A stretch of 30,421 nucleotides of DNA from an uncultured Prevotellaceae bacterium (GCA_900557555.1 USTH01000016.1:1-30421); one strand, 5' to 3'; counted from the first letter of the stretch, positions 1-9,168 are shown. The notes: a model not told the origin generated them from the sequence alone. Numbers and translations: made by a program.

Positions 1-5
1 TAATG

Positions 6-56
6 GCGGTCATTAGAAAATGACAAGATTTTTTCTAATGACCGATTTGGGTTTAA
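6..56. repeat. Short inverted-repeat element, copy 1 of dispersed family
   Basis: Two arms, GGTCATTAGAAAA (8-20) and TTTTCTAATGACC (31-43), form a perfect 13-bp stem with a 10-base loop. The right arm runs on into CGATTTGGGTTTAA, the terminus shared by the other intergenic copies in this window. The left arm keeps only part of that terminus (GCGGTCATTAG). It therefore looks like a very short element made of two inverted ends. It overlaps the start of the next gene. Confidence 0.75.
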
Positions 57-910
57 CTGTTGTGCTAATGCTTACCATCGGCACAAGCATGGTAGAAGCG
101 CAGAATTGCGATTTGAACAGTGATGGTTTTGTGAATTCCAGTGATGTGGTTTACCTTTATAATTATATAAGAAATGGTGGTGGTGGTGAAGTAAAGGACG
201 AGACCTTTACGGTGAACGGCGTGTCGTTTAAAATGATAGGTGTTGAAGGAGGCACGTTTGTTATGGGCTCGCATGCAGATAAGTATGTTAACCCTCATGA
301 TGTGACGCTTTCTAACTTCTCAATGGGTGAGGCTGTTGTTACTCAAGCCCTTTGGAAAGCCGTAATGAACCAGACTCCTACCTCTGATGGTCCGCAGTGG
401 GAAGAATTCGATGGCCTGGGCGATAATTATCCAGCTTATAGTGTTAGTTATGAAGATGCACAGGCTTTTATAACAAAACTCAATTCTTTGACAGGACGGA
501 CATTCCGACTGCCTACCGAGGCAGAGTGGGAGTATGCTGCATTGGGAGGAAAGTATGCTAAAAATTGTTATTACAGTGGAAGCGATGTGCTCGAACTTGT
601 AGGTTGGTACCGTAATAATAGTAAGACAGATGCAGAGGATCATATTAAGATGCAACCGGTTAAGCGCTTAAACCACAATGAACTGGGAATATATGATATG
701 AGCGGAAATGTACTTGAATGGTGCCATGATTGGTATGATGACTATTCAACAGATGCTCAAGTAAATCCTTCGGGCCCGACTCACGGTGTTTTTAGGGTGG
801 TACGTGGAGGTTGTTTTTCGGATGTCTCTGAAGAATGTCGTCCGTCGTATCGCGACTATACAGGTCCGGCAGACAGATTAGACTTTGTTGGTTTCCGCTT
901 GGCAATGTAA
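20..910 (+). CDS. Secreted SUMF1/FGE-like domain protein with dockerin-like motif
   Basis: The 296-residue product has a hydrophobic N-terminus ending near VEAQ, consistent with a signal peptide. A short calcium-loop, dockerin-like motif follows (about residues 30-50, C-D-L-N-S-D-G). A formylglycine-generating-enzyme/SUMF1-type domain fills the rest: GGTFVMGS near 78, RLPTEAEWEYA near 165, MSGNVLEWC near 228, RVVRGGCF near 260 and a terminal GFRLAM. The two active-site cysteines of true FGE do not appear at their usual spacing after RGG, so sulfatase maturation is unlikely; a structural or binding role is my inference. An in-frame TAG at 14-16 blocks any earlier start. The ATGs at 20 and 38 both lie inside the repeat; 68 is a weaker alternative because it leaves a very short signal. 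The exact substrate or partner is unknown. Confidence 0.75.
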   Translation: MTRFFLMTDLGLTVVLMLTIGTSMVEAQNCDLNSDGFVNSSDVVYLYNYIRNGGGGEVKDETFTVNGVSFKMIGVEGGTFVMGSHADKYVNPHDVTLSNFSMGEAVVTQALWKAVMNQTPTSDGPQWEEFDGLGDNYPAYSVSYEDAQAFITKLNSLTGRTFRLPTEAEWEYAALGGKYAKNCYYSGSDVLELVGWYRNNSKTDAEDHIKMQPVKRLNHNELGIYDMSGNVLEWCHDWYDDYSTDAQVNPSGPTHGVFRVVRGGCFSDVSEECRPSYRDYTGPADRLDFVGFRLAM

Positions 911-937
911 TAGGTGATAGTTTAAAAAATAAATGGC

Positions 938-966
938 AGGTGTTCAAAAAATGTTTTTGGACACCT
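938..966 (+). terminator. Hairpin terminator after the SUMF1-like gene
   Basis: AGGTGTTCAAAAA (938-950) pairs with TTTTTGGACACCT (954-966), a 13-bp stem with one G-U pair and a 3-base loop. It starts 28 bases after the stop codon. The downstream T-tract is weak. Confidence 0.65.
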
Positions 967-1024
967 ACTTTCGTTAAGATGTCTTGTAAAAAACAAGAAG
1001 TAGTCATAAAAAGACATACGTTGC

Positions 1025-1049
1025 GACCTTATGGCAGACTTGGTTTAAA
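1025..1049. repeat. Degenerate copy of the dispersed intergenic repeat
   Basis: GACCTTATGGCAGACTTGG plus TTTAAA matches the family terminus GACCTAATGACCGATTTGG plus GTTAAA at about 20 of 25 positions by eye. It may be a decayed copy or chance. Confidence 0.4.
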
Positions 1050-1091
1050 ATAAAAAATGTCTTTTGCGTTCTCAGAATGGAATTATTGAGT

Positions 1092-1099
1092 TACTTTTG
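1092..1099 (+). promoter_or_regulatory. Bacteroidetes-type -7 box for radA
   Basis: TACTTTTG fits the Bacteroidetes TAnnTTTG core and lies 30 bases before the radA ATG. A TTTG at 1063-1066 is a possible -33 box, but its spacing of 25 is longer than the usual 19-21. Confidence 0.5.
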
Positions 1100-1129
1100 T
1101 AGACAAGGAACAGAAAACACAGGTACACA

Positions 1130-2533
1130 ATGGCAAAAGACAAGACGGCATACGTATGTTCGGAGTGCGGTTACGACTCTGTCAAGTGGTTGGGCAAATG
1201 CCCTGCTTGCGGGCAGTGGGACACATTTAGGGAGGTAAGGCTGGCATTGGCCGCAAAAAGTCGCCCTCCCTCGCATATTGCCTTGTCTCATGGCGATATG
1301 GGTGCAGAAACGGCAGCATCGCAGGTGGTGAGACTTAAAGATGTGGAGACACATGCGGAGCAGCGTATTGACACACACGATGCAGAGTTGAACCGCGTGC
1401 TCGGGGGTGGTCTCGTCAATGGTTCGCTTGTTCTGCTTGGCGGTGAACCTGGCATAGGCAAGTCCACATTGTTACTGCAGACTGTTTTGCGAATGCACCA
1501 TCTCCGCATTTTATATGTCAGCGGTGAAGAAAGTCAAAATCAGCTCAAGATGAGGGCAGATCGCCTTTTGCCTCCTGACCAACAGGGCATAGGGGGTGAA
1601 TGCTATATACTTTGTGAAACATCACTGGAGAAGATTTATGAGCAGGCAATGGCACTAAACCCCGACCTGCTTGTTATTGACTCTGTGCAGGCGGTGTCAT
1701 CTGGACAGGGCGATGCATTCCCTGGCAGCATCTCCCAAGTAAGGGATTGTGCAGTGAGTCTCTTGCGCTATGTCAAGGACACGGGCAAGAGCGTGATACT
1801 GGTGGGTCACATCACCAAGGACGGCACTTTGGCGGGACCTAAGGTGCTGGAGCATATCGTTGACACAGTGTTGCAGTTTGAGGGTGACAGGCAGAACCTC
1901 TATAGGGTGTTGCGTTCATTGAAGAACCGTTTCGGTTCTACTGCAGAACTGGGTATCTATGAGATGCATGGTGGTGGGTTGCGCCCAGTGTCCAATCCCT
2001 CCGAAATGCTGCTGTCGCAAGACAACGAGGGGCTCAGTGGTGTGGCGGTGGCCTCGGCCGTTGAGGGTGTGCGGCCGTTTTTGATGGAGACACAGGCGCT
2101 TGTCAGTTCGGCGGCATACGGCAATCCGCAACGGTCAGCCACGGGTTTTGACCTTCGCAGGCTCAACATGCTTCTGGCGGTGCTGGAGAAGCGTGCGGGT
2201 TTTAAACTGTCGCAAAAGGATGTGTTTCTCAATATTGCCGGAGGCTTGAGGGTCAGCGACCCTGCCATTGACCTAAGTGTGGCGGTGAGTGTACTTTCAA
2301 GCACCTACGACCAGCCCCTCAAACCCTATACTTGCATGGCAGGGGAGATAGGCTTGGGTGGTGAGATACGTCCGGTTACGCGTATCATGCAACGTATAAG
2401 CGAAGCTCAACGTCTGGGTTTCCGCCGTATTGTAATACCTAAGTCCAATCTCAAGGGACTCGACACCTCGCGCATAGGCATAGAACTGATTCCGTCTGCC
2501 AGATTGCAGGACGTGCTGCGACAAGTGTTCTGA
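1130..2533 (+). CDS. radA: DNA repair protein RadA (Sms)
   Basis: RadA is a RecA-like ATPase that helps branch migration and processing of recombination intermediates. The 467-residue product is close to the usual length. It shows the family order: an N-terminal zinc finger with C10, C13, C24 and C27; Walker A GEPGIGKS at 105-112; a Walker B-like LLVIDS near 180-185; the RadA-specific KNRFG at 265-269; and a C-terminal Lon-protease-like domain (about 290-467) containing GGLRVSDPAIDLSVAVSVL. It starts at the ATG 30 bases after a TACTTTTG promoter core. The next gene follows after 25 bases with no terminator, so the two are probably cotranscribed. All key motifs are intact. Confidence 0.97.
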   Translation: MAKDKTAYVCSECGYDSVKWLGKCPACGQWDTFREVRLALAAKSRPPSHIALSHGDMGAETAASQVVRLKDVETHAEQRIDTHDAELNRVLGGGLVNGSLVLLGGEPGIGKSTLLLQTVLRMHHLRILYVSGEESQNQLKMRADRLLPPDQQGIGGECYILCETSLEKIYEQAMALNPDLLVIDSVQAVSSGQGDAFPGSISQVRDCAVSLLRYVKDTGKSVILVGHITKDGTLAGPKVLEHIVDTVLQFEGDRQNLYRVLRSLKNRFGSTAELGIYEMHGGGLRPVSNPSEMLLSQDNEGLSGVAVASAVEGVRPFLMETQALVSSAAYGNPQRSATGFDLRRLNMLLAVLEKRAGFKLSQKDVFLNIAGGLRVSDPAIDLSVAVSVLSSTYDQPLKPYTCMAGEIGLGGEIRPVTRIMQRISEAQRLGFRRIVIPKSNLKGLDTSRIGIELIPSARLQDVLRQVF

Positions 2534-2558
2534 CTCCGCTCCAAATATAATTCGTACG

Positions 2559-4187
2559 ATGATAAAGGAAATAAATGTCCGTGTAAGTCCGAGGACTGTG
2601 GCTGTAAGCAGTGAACTGAAGCAATATGTGTCAGAAGAGTTAGGCATAGACTCTGGACGCATCAAGTCAGTCCAGACGGTGCGCAGTGGCATTGATGCAC
2701 GACAACGCACGATATACATTAATCTTGTACTGCAGGTGTATGTTGACGAACCAGCTCCCGCACAACTCTTTGCACCTATTGACTATCCTAATGTTGAAAG
2801 AGGCCAGCAGGTTGTCGTGGTCGGAGCAGGCCCTGGGGGGCTGTTTGCCGCATTACGTCTTATAGAGTGTGGCTTGAAACCCGTAGTGCTTGAACGTGGC
2901 AAAGATGTCCATGCGCGAAAAAAGGACATCGCCCAAATTTCGCGCGGCAATACCGTCAATCCAGAAAGCAACTATGCTTTCGGGGAGGGGGGCGCAGGTG
3001 CGTTCAGCGACGGCAAGCTCTACACCCGCTCCACCAAGCGTGGTGATGTGGGCCGAATCCTTCGCATCTTCTGTCAGCACGGCGCCGACACCTCTATACT
3101 GTCGGCCGCCCACCCGCACATAGGCACCGACAGGTTGCCTCGTGTTATTGAAAACATGCGCGAGCGCATTCGCCACAGTGGTGGAGAGGTGCACTTTGAG
3201 ACCCGGGTAGACAGTCTTGTGATAGAAAGAGACAAGGTTGTAGGGGTGCGCACGGCCGATGGCACGGAGTTTGCTGGACCAGTGATTCTTGCAACGGGCC
3301 ATTCAGCCCGTGATGTTTATCGTATGTTGCACCGTGAAGGTGTGGACATTGAGGCCAAAGGTCTTGCCGTGGGAGTTCGTTTGGAGCATCCAAGTCACCT
3401 CGTGGACAGAATAATGTATCACAGCCGCGAGGGCAGGGGCGACTATCTGCCTGCCGCTGAATACCGCATGACGGCACAGTCTGGAGGGCGTGGCGTGTAC
3501 AGCTTCTGTATGTGTCCGGGAGGTTTTGTAATTCCTGCGTCTTCTGGTCCAGAACAGATGGTTGTAAACGGCATGAGTCCTTCGGGGCGCAACTCCAAAT
3601 GGAGCAATTCGGGCATGGTGGTGGAACTTCGCACGGAAGATTTGGACAGTGCTTCGTTGGGTCAATTTATGATGACGGCAATGGGTGACGAGGGCTTTGC
3701 GCAGAGCCGTGCTGACTGGAATGACGGTGATAATCCTCTGCGCATGATGTATTTTCAGGAGGCTCTCGAACGCCTTTGTTGGTTGCAGGCTGGCCACGCT
3801 CAGACAGCCCCTGCTCAGCGCATGGCCGATTTTGTGAACAAACGTCTGAGTGCCTCTTTGCCCCCTACCTCGTATGTGGCAGGGCTGGTGGCGTCGCCCT
3901 TGCATTTCTGGATGCCATCATTCCTCACAGAACGTCTGCGTGAGGGCTTTCGTATGTTTGGCAAACGTTATCATGGTTTTTTGACAAACGAGGCCTCTAT
4001 GATAGCAGTGGAGACACGCACGTCTGCCCCAGTGCGCATTTTAAGACACCGCGACAGTCTTCAACATATACGAATCAACGGATTGTATCCGTGTGGTGAG
4101 GGGGCCGGATATGCTGGTGGCATTGTCTCGGCGGCCATTGACGGCGAGCGTTGCGCAGAGGCTGTGGCGGCATTATTCGGGCTTTAA
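2559..4187 (+). CDS. FAD-dependent dehydrogenase, COG2509 type
   Basis: This 542-residue flavoprotein belongs to a widespread but poorly characterised family, annotated as NAD(P)/FAD-dependent oxidoreductase or COG2509. An N-terminal region of about 80 residues, basic and RNA-binding-like in feel, precedes the dinucleotide fold: VVVVGAGPGG ends at 94, then LERG at 111-114. The family signature FGEGGAGAFSDGKLYTR follows at about 140. ATGHSARD sits near 245-252, and the C-terminal FAD-contact segment GLYPCGEGAGYAGGI near 510. It is cytoplasmic, with no signal peptide. It lies 25 bases after radA in the same direction, so probably shares its transcript. The substrate is not known; the radA neighbourhood alone does not establish a repair role. 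Confidence 0.88.
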   Translation: MIKEINVRVSPRTVAVSSELKQYVSEELGIDSGRIKSVQTVRSGIDARQRTIYINLVLQVYVDEPAPAQLFAPIDYPNVERGQQVVVVGAGPGGLFAALRLIECGLKPVVLERGKDVHARKKDIAQISRGNTVNPESNYAFGEGGAGAFSDGKLYTRSTKRGDVGRILRIFCQHGADTSILSAAHPHIGTDRLPRVIENMRERIRHSGGEVHFETRVDSLVIERDKVVGVRTADGTEFAGPVILATGHSARDVYRMLHREGVDIEAKGLAVGVRLEHPSHLVDRIMYHSREGRGDYLPAAEYRMTAQSGGRGVYSFCMCPGGFVIPASSGPEQMVVNGMSPSGRNSKWSNSGMVVELRTEDLDSASLGQFMMTAMGDEGFAQSRADWNDGDNPLRMMYFQEALERLCWLQAGHAQTAPAQRMADFVNKRLSASLPPTSYVAGLVASPLHFWMPSFLTERLREGFRMFGKRYHGFLTNEASMIAVETRTSAPVRILRHRDSLQHIRINGLYPCGEGAGYAGGIVSAAIDGERCAEAVAALFGL

Positions 4188-4221
4188 CCCAATAAGTCCT
4201 AACGGCCGATTTGGGCTAAAG
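4182..4221. repeat. Intergenic repeat copy with inverted ends
   Basis: CTTTAACCCAA (4182-4192) pairs with TTGGGCTAAAG (4211-4221) with one mismatch. The span 4191-4220 reads as the reverse complement of the TTAGGACTTA-type end seen at 9144 and 27074. It overlaps the stop codon of the flavoprotein gene and may serve as its transcript end. Confidence 0.7.
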
Positions 4222-4236
4222 TGCCAATCTGGCACT
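4220..4236 (+). terminator. Small hairpin downstream of the flavoprotein gene
   Basis: AGTGCCA (4220-4226) and TGGCACT (4230-4236) form a perfect 7-bp stem with a 3-base loop, followed by CTCTTTGTATT. It is a plausible terminator of the radA operon. From here to 4368 I see nothing else. Confidence 0.5.
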
Positions 4237-4368
4237 CTCTTTGTATTATAATTGTATATTTTGCCGACAGAAAAGTACTTGTAAAGTGAAAAATGCGACA
4301 TGGTAAAGCAATGCCTGTAGGAAAAAGCCAAAGAAGATTATTTTAGAGGGTATTTTGTCGTTCAAAAC

Positions 4369-4399
4369 TTTGGTCAGTTTTAAAAAAACGGTATTTTTG
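4369..4399 (+). promoter_or_regulatory. Consensus Bacteroidetes promoter for the GH123-GH33 gene
   Basis: TTTG (4369-4372), a 19-base spacer, then TATTTTTG (4392-4399) matches the Bacteroidetes -33/-7 arrangement exactly. The ATG follows 30 bases after the -7 box. No operator is obvious. Confidence 0.8.
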
Positions 4400-4429
4400 T
4401 AAGTTGAAACCCAAAACATCGTAAATACT

Positions 4430-7400
4430 ATGAAAAAAAGTCTCTCCCTTATCGTCTGCTTGCTGTTTGTAACGGTTGTGCTACATGCTCAGAACTATAC
4501 TGTAGCTCATGGCTCCGATGAGCATATAACGAATGACATTCACTATCCCAAGACGGTGGGCGTCAAGGGTACACAGACTGCCGAGTTCAAATTGGAGAAT
4601 ATCGCCACTGCCCCAGGGTGTGCGGCCTATTTCGACCGAACATCTACAGTCTTTGAGGTAAAGGCTGGCGACATCATAACTCCCAGTGTCACCATAAATG
4701 GGGCATGGATGCACAGTTTCATATTTGTAGATTGGAGTCAGAACGGCCAGTTTGAGGTAAATCTGCTTGGCGACGGCCCCTATACCGAGGGCGAAGGCAA
4801 TGAATTGGTGAGCTATTCCCACTACAACATGGCCAGCAGTACCGTCAACAATGGGTGGAACAGTGCAGGTGAGGCTGTTGGTGGCAACGTCCTGACGCCA
4901 TGTACTTTCCGTGTGCCTGCGCATCTGGCTGTAGGGTCTTCTTATCGCATGCGTTATTCAGTGACATGGAACTGTGCAAGACCCGATGGCGACTATCCTA
5001 ATTTTATCAGCGACGGTGGCAGCATCATTGATGTGACCTTGAAGATTGTTGGCGTTGCAGAGAATGTGCAGAAATATCCGATTGACAACTATGAGGAGCC
5101 CTCGGTGGGTGATGTTCCTCCTGCCGAACAGTGGAATGCTCTGAGTGCCGGGCTTCATTGTTCGTGGGCCAACCGCAACGAGCACTACAAGAAGCATCTC
5201 GTGCCAGAGCTTACAGAGACTACAGTGGCCACCGTCACGGCGTGGAAGGGTGAGCGTGCCAATATTGAGGCGGTGCTTTTCAGCAAAGAAGACCAGGGGA
5301 CTCTTCGTGTACGCATGACTGAACTTAGAAAAAATGGTGAAGGAACAGGCATAGAGTGCGCCACCGCCCGCTTTATGAACTACATAATAACTGATGATGG
5401 CCGTGGTTGCGGTGATCACAATTTTTCGCTCCCAACCTGGCTTGTGCCAGACGTTATAGAGCAGCCTGACAAGGCTAAGGTGGTCAACGCTTGCGAGACG
5501 CGTCCTGTATGGTGTTCTATAGAAGTTCCCCGCAACATTGATGCTGGCACCTATTCCACCGCCATGGAAGTGGTGAACGAAGCCGGTGACATAGTCAAGA
5601 CTCTTGACCTCACTATAGAGGTTGTAGACCGTGCTTTGCCTAAGGCTGCCGACAGAAAGTTTCATCTTGACCTTTGGCAGCAGCCCTACGCTGTAAGCCG
5701 ATATTATGAAGTGCCGCGATGGAGCGACGAACACATAGCTGCTCTGCGTCCGTATCTTGAGGCTCTCGGCAAGGCTGGCCAAAGTGTGGTGACCACCATT
5801 TTGTTCTATGAACCTTGGGGCGAGCAGTCGCACGACAAGTTCTCGCCAATGATACAAACTACAAGGAAGAAAGATGGCACATGGGCTTTTAACTACGACA
5901 TCTTCGACAAATATGTGGAACTGTGCAACGAGTGTGGCATCAACAAGCAGATAAACTGCTATTCCATGGTCACATGGGATATGAAATTCCGTTATCATGA
6001 CGAAGCCACCGACACCGATGTTGACTGGGCGCTTGCAGTAGGCACCAAAGACTATAATGAAATGTGGGATGCTTATCTAAAGGCTTTTCGCAGCCATCTT
6101 GAGAAAAAGGGATGGTTTGACAAAACCTGCATTGCAATGGACGAACGCAGCGAGAGCCAAATGTTGTCAGCCTATAATATAATTAGGGCCAATGGCTTCA
6201 AAATGGCTTTGGCTGGCAACTATCACTCCTCGCTCAACGACAAGCTCTACGACTACTGTGTGGCTTTGGGCCAGGGAGGTCGTTTTACTGATGCTGAGCG
6301 TAAATACCGCAAGGACAACAACCTGTTGACGACCGTATATACATGCTGTACAGAGAGCGAACCCAATATCTTCTCCAATTCATTGCCTGCAGAGGCCGCT
6401 TTTCTCCCTATACATGTGGCGGCCAATGGTCTTGACGGCTATCTGCACTGGTCGTGGATTAACTGGGACGAGCACCCTCTGACCGACACTCGTTTCCGTA
6501 AGTTTGGCGCCGGCGATACATATTGCTACTATCCCGGAAACCGTTCTTCTGTCCGATTTGAGCGCCTTGTAGAGGGCATCCAGCAGTTTGAGAAGATACA
6601 AATTATGAAGCGAGAGATGGCTGGTGATGCTTCATGGATGGAGACGTTCGACAAACTGCTTGGAAACTGCAAGGACTTTTTTACGTCTGGGGCGGAGTGC
6701 GCAGGCAAGGTTGACCGCCTTGAGGCCTTCCTCAACGGTAAGGAAGTGGATATGCCCGAGGATGTGACGGGTTATTGGAAGGTAAAGGTAGATGATACGC
6801 ACTACGCAAAGTCTGCCGCTAATCAGACAAAATGGGAAACGGAACTTAGTGCTCAGGCAGGCTTCGACCTCTTCCTGATTGAAGGTGACAAAGAAGCTTG
6901 CACTATTAAATTGATGGGACGCACCAATAATATTGGTCCCGACAATTCCAGAAAACTGTTTGTAGACCAAACCGCCACTACGAAGTATTCCATTGTTGAT
7001 GCTGCCGATGGCAAAGTGAAATTGAAGAACAATGGGTATTGGGTTTATGTTGATAACGGAACTTTTACATGGAACGCCACAAAGAGCACCGAGTTGCAGT
7101 TGGAGTTTGTGATGCCTTACAAAAAGCTTGCCCGTACAACTCTGTTCAGCACTCTTAACGGAGGCATGGACATTCCGCCTTATCGCATACCTGGCATCAC
7201 CTGTGGCAAGAACGGCCGTCTGATAGCCAGTGCGGCACGACTTGTTTGCGGCACCGACCCTGGCTTTGGTCAGGTTGACTGCGTGGTAAAAATCAGTGAT
7301 GACAACGGCATTACGTGGAGCGAACAGGAGATTGAGGTGGCCGTAGGTGATGCTACATTAATAAACAACGTGAAGACTCCGATGGAGGCTGCCTATGGTG

Positions 7401-9145
7401 ATCCGGCAGTAGTCTTTGACCGTGAACATAATGAGGCTTTGGTAATGGCTGTGGCAGGATGTACAGTATATACAAGTCCTACTACCAACCGACAGAATCC
7501 GAACATGATTGCGGCCATACGAAGTCTTGATGGTGGCAATACGTGGGAGACGCCCGTTGACCAGACCGAACATATTTATGGGCTTTTTGACAGCGGCAAA
7601 CCTTTGGCGGCTGCTTTCGTAGGTGGTGGCAAGGTTTTTCAGAGCCGCGTGGTTAAAGTTGGCGCATACTATCGCCTATATGCAGCTCTTGATGCTCGCC
7701 CTGGCGGCAACCGCATAATATATTCGGACGACTTCGGCCGTTCATGGAAAGCCCTTGGCGGTGCAAGTGCAACACCTGTACCCGATGGAGACGAACCCAA
7801 ATGCGAGGAATTGCCAGACGGACGTGTGATTGTTACAAGCCGCACAGGAGGTGGCCGACTGATGAATATCTACACATACAGCAACACTCGTACAGGCGCT
7901 GGCAAATGGGAGGCCCAGGTCAAGGCTACAATGAGTGGTCTTAGTGCAAGCCCCAGTACCAACCCCACCAATGGTGAAATGCTGATTGTCCCTGCCCAAC
8001 GCACCAGTGACGGCATGATGCTTTATGTGGCTTTGCAGTCTGTTCCTACAGGCAGCGGACGTAACAATGTTGGTATCTTCTACAAGGAATTGGCTGATGC
8101 CGATGATATCCGTAATGTTACGGCTTTTACCGATGCTTGGGATGGTTTCTACCAAGTTAGCTCTACTGCTTCGGCCTACAGTAGCTTAGATCTGCAAGCC
8201 GATGATAAAATTGGTTTTTTCTATGAGGAGACACTGACCAAATGGGGTGTCAAGCCTAACCCCGTTAGTACCAGTTTTCCCACGGGTAGCGGTACGCACA
8301 ACTTCGACGGATTTGAAAATGTCTACGTGGCTCTTGATCTGGAGATGATTACCAGCGGCAAATATACTGTAAACCGCAATGTGAACCGAGGCGATTATCT
8401 TAAGAATTATTTTAATTCGATTATCGATGAGGCCGATATGCCTGACGATGAAAAGGATGCGGCAAGGGCAGAGGTGGCCAAACTTTCTAATGACCCTGCT
8501 ATGGAACAGATTGATGCCATTTATGGTCTGATAGAGGGCGCAGAGCCTGCTGACAAATGGGATGGAAAGGTGCTTGCATTTACCAATGTTCAGCAAAACA
8601 ATACAGAACGAACGTTATATATCGAGAACGGAAAGTTGAAGTTCGCCTCTGCAACGGTAGAATCGCTTGGTGAGAGTGCCCAGTTTAAGTGTACAAAGAG
8701 GGAAAACGGCAAATACAGCCTTTTGAATGAAAACTCTGGATTGTACATGATATGGCGTTCAAGTGATGCGCAGAATTATGGCTACAATAATAATTGCGGC
8801 ACGCTGACTGGTTATAATGCCACCTATTGCGACTGGGTTTTTGCAGACGCAAGCGGCACAAAGGCCAACACATGTTATCTTGTCAGCAAGCGCGCTGATG
8901 GCTCTACCGATGGCTCTCTTGTTATAATGAAATCTGGTGTTTTTGATTCCTATGGGGCCTCTGTAGGGTGGAATGCAAACTATAGCAACCTTTTCCGCAT
9001 CAACATCGTTGACCTTACGACCGGACTAAAAGTCGAGACAACAGCAGAACCAACTGTCAGGGACGGGAAGTATTTGCACAACAATCGTGTTTTCGTCATC
9101 AGAAATGGTGTGTGCTATGATACATCTGGACGCCGTCACAATTAA
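4430..9145 (+). CDS. Secreted bimodular glycosidase: GH123-like plus GH33 sialidase
   Basis: The 1571-residue product begins with a signal peptide (MKKSLSLIV...VLHAQ). A GEVED-like beta domain (about 50-215) precedes a GH123 N-terminal-like domain (about 225-400). The GH123/DUF4091 catalytic barrel (about 405-760) carries an adjacent D571-E572 pair in AMDERSES, matching the Asp-Glu pair used for substrate-assisted catalysis by beta-N-acetylgalactosaminidases. A GH33-like propeller (about 900-1310) follows: YRIP at 918-921 with R919, Asp boxes at S956, S1032 and S1099 (SxDxGxxW), a Glu candidate at E1126/E1127 and the nucleophile candidate Y1265 in GFFYEE. A C-terminal beta domain, possibly glycan-binding, ends in a short tail (residues 1540-1571). 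Families are well supported; linkage specificity is inferred. It has its own promoter and no SusC/SusD neighbours. Confidence 0.87.
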   Translation: MKKSLSLIVCLLFVTVVLHAQNYTVAHGSDEHITNDIHYPKTVGVKGTQTAEFKLENIATAPGCAAYFDRTSTVFEVKAGDIITPSVTINGAWMHSFIFVDWSQNGQFEVNLLGDGPYTEGEGNELVSYSHYNMASSTVNNGWNSAGEAVGGNVLTPCTFRVPAHLAVGSSYRMRYSVTWNCARPDGDYPNFISDGGSIIDVTLKIVGVAENVQKYPIDNYEEPSVGDVPPAEQWNALSAGLHCSWANRNEHYKKHLVPELTETTVATVTAWKGERANIEAVLFSKEDQGTLRVRMTELRKNGEGTGIECATARFMNYIITDDGRGCGDHNFSLPTWLVPDVIEQPDKAKVVNACETRPVWCSIEVPRNIDAGTYSTAMEVVNEAGDIVKTLDLTIEVVDRALPKAADRKFHLDLWQQPYAVSRYYEVPRWSDEHIAALRPYLEALGKAGQSVVTTILFYEPWGEQSHDKFSPMIQTTRKKDGTWAFNYDIFDKYVELCNECGINKQINCYSMVTWDMKFRYHDEATDTDVDWALAVGTKDYNEMWDAYLKAFRSHLEKKGWFDKTCIAMDERSESQMLSAYNIIRANGFKMALAGNYHSSLNDKLYDYCVALGQGGRFTDAERKYRKDNNLLTTVYTCCTESEPNIFSNSLPAEAAFLPIHVAANGLDGYLHWSWINWDEHPLTDTRFRKFGAGDTYCYYPGNRSSVRFERLVEGIQQFEKIQIMKREMAGDASWMETFDKLLGNCKDFFTSGAECAGKVDRLEAFLNGKEVDMPEDVTGYWKVKVDDTHYAKSAANQTKWETELSAQAGFDLFLIEGDKEACTIKLMGRTNNIGPDNSRKLFVDQTATTKYSIVDAADGKVKLKNNGYWVYVDNGTFTWNATKSTELQLEFVMPYKKLARTTLFSTLNGGMDIPPYRIPGITCGKNGRLIASAARLVCGTDPGFGQVDCVVKISDDNGITWSEQEIEVAVGDATLINNVKTPMEAAYGDPAVVFDREHNEALVMAVAGCTVYTSPTTNRQNPNMIAAIRSLDGGNTWETPVDQTEHIYGLFDSGKPLAAAFVGGGKVFQSRVVKVGAYYRLYAALDARPGGNRIIYSDDFGRSWKALGGASATPVPDGDEPKCEELPDGRVIVTSRTGGGRLMNIYTYSNTRTGAGKWEAQVKATMSGLSASPSTNPTNGEMLIVPAQRTSDGMMLYVALQSVPTGSGRNNVGIFYKELADADDIRNVTAFTDAWDGFYQVSSTASAYSSLDLQADDKIGFFYEETLTKWGVKPNPVSTSFPTGSGTHNFDGFENVYVALDLEMITSGKYTVNRNVNRGDYLKNYFNSIIDEADMPDDEKDAARAEVAKLSNDPAMEQIDAIYGLIEGAEPADKWDGKVLAFTNVQQNNTERTLYIENGKLKFASATVESLGESAQFKCTKRENGKYSLLNENSGLYMIWRSSDAQNYGYNNNCGTLTGYNATYCDWVFADASGTKANTCYLVSKRADGSTDGSLVIMKSGVFDSYGASVGWNANYSNLFRINIVDLTTGLKVETTAEPTVRDGKYLHNNRVFVIRNGVCYDTSGRRHN

Positions 9146-9168
9146 TCCCAATTCGGTCGTTAGGACTT
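9144..9168. repeat. Intergenic repeat half-copy after the glycosidase gene
   Basis: AATCCCAATTCGGTCGTTAG plus GACTT matches the left terminus of the 27074 element with one difference. It abuts the stop codon of the glycosidase gene. No matching right end is visible nearby. Confidence 0.75.

Noticed and set aside
4958..5998. 346-residue minus-strand ORF within the glycosidase gene
   Set aside because: Shadow of the plus-strand GH123-like coding region, with no recognisable motif.
4430..9145. Polysaccharide utilisation locus with SusC/SusD
   Set aside because: No SusC/SusD-like genes flank the glycosidase in this window.
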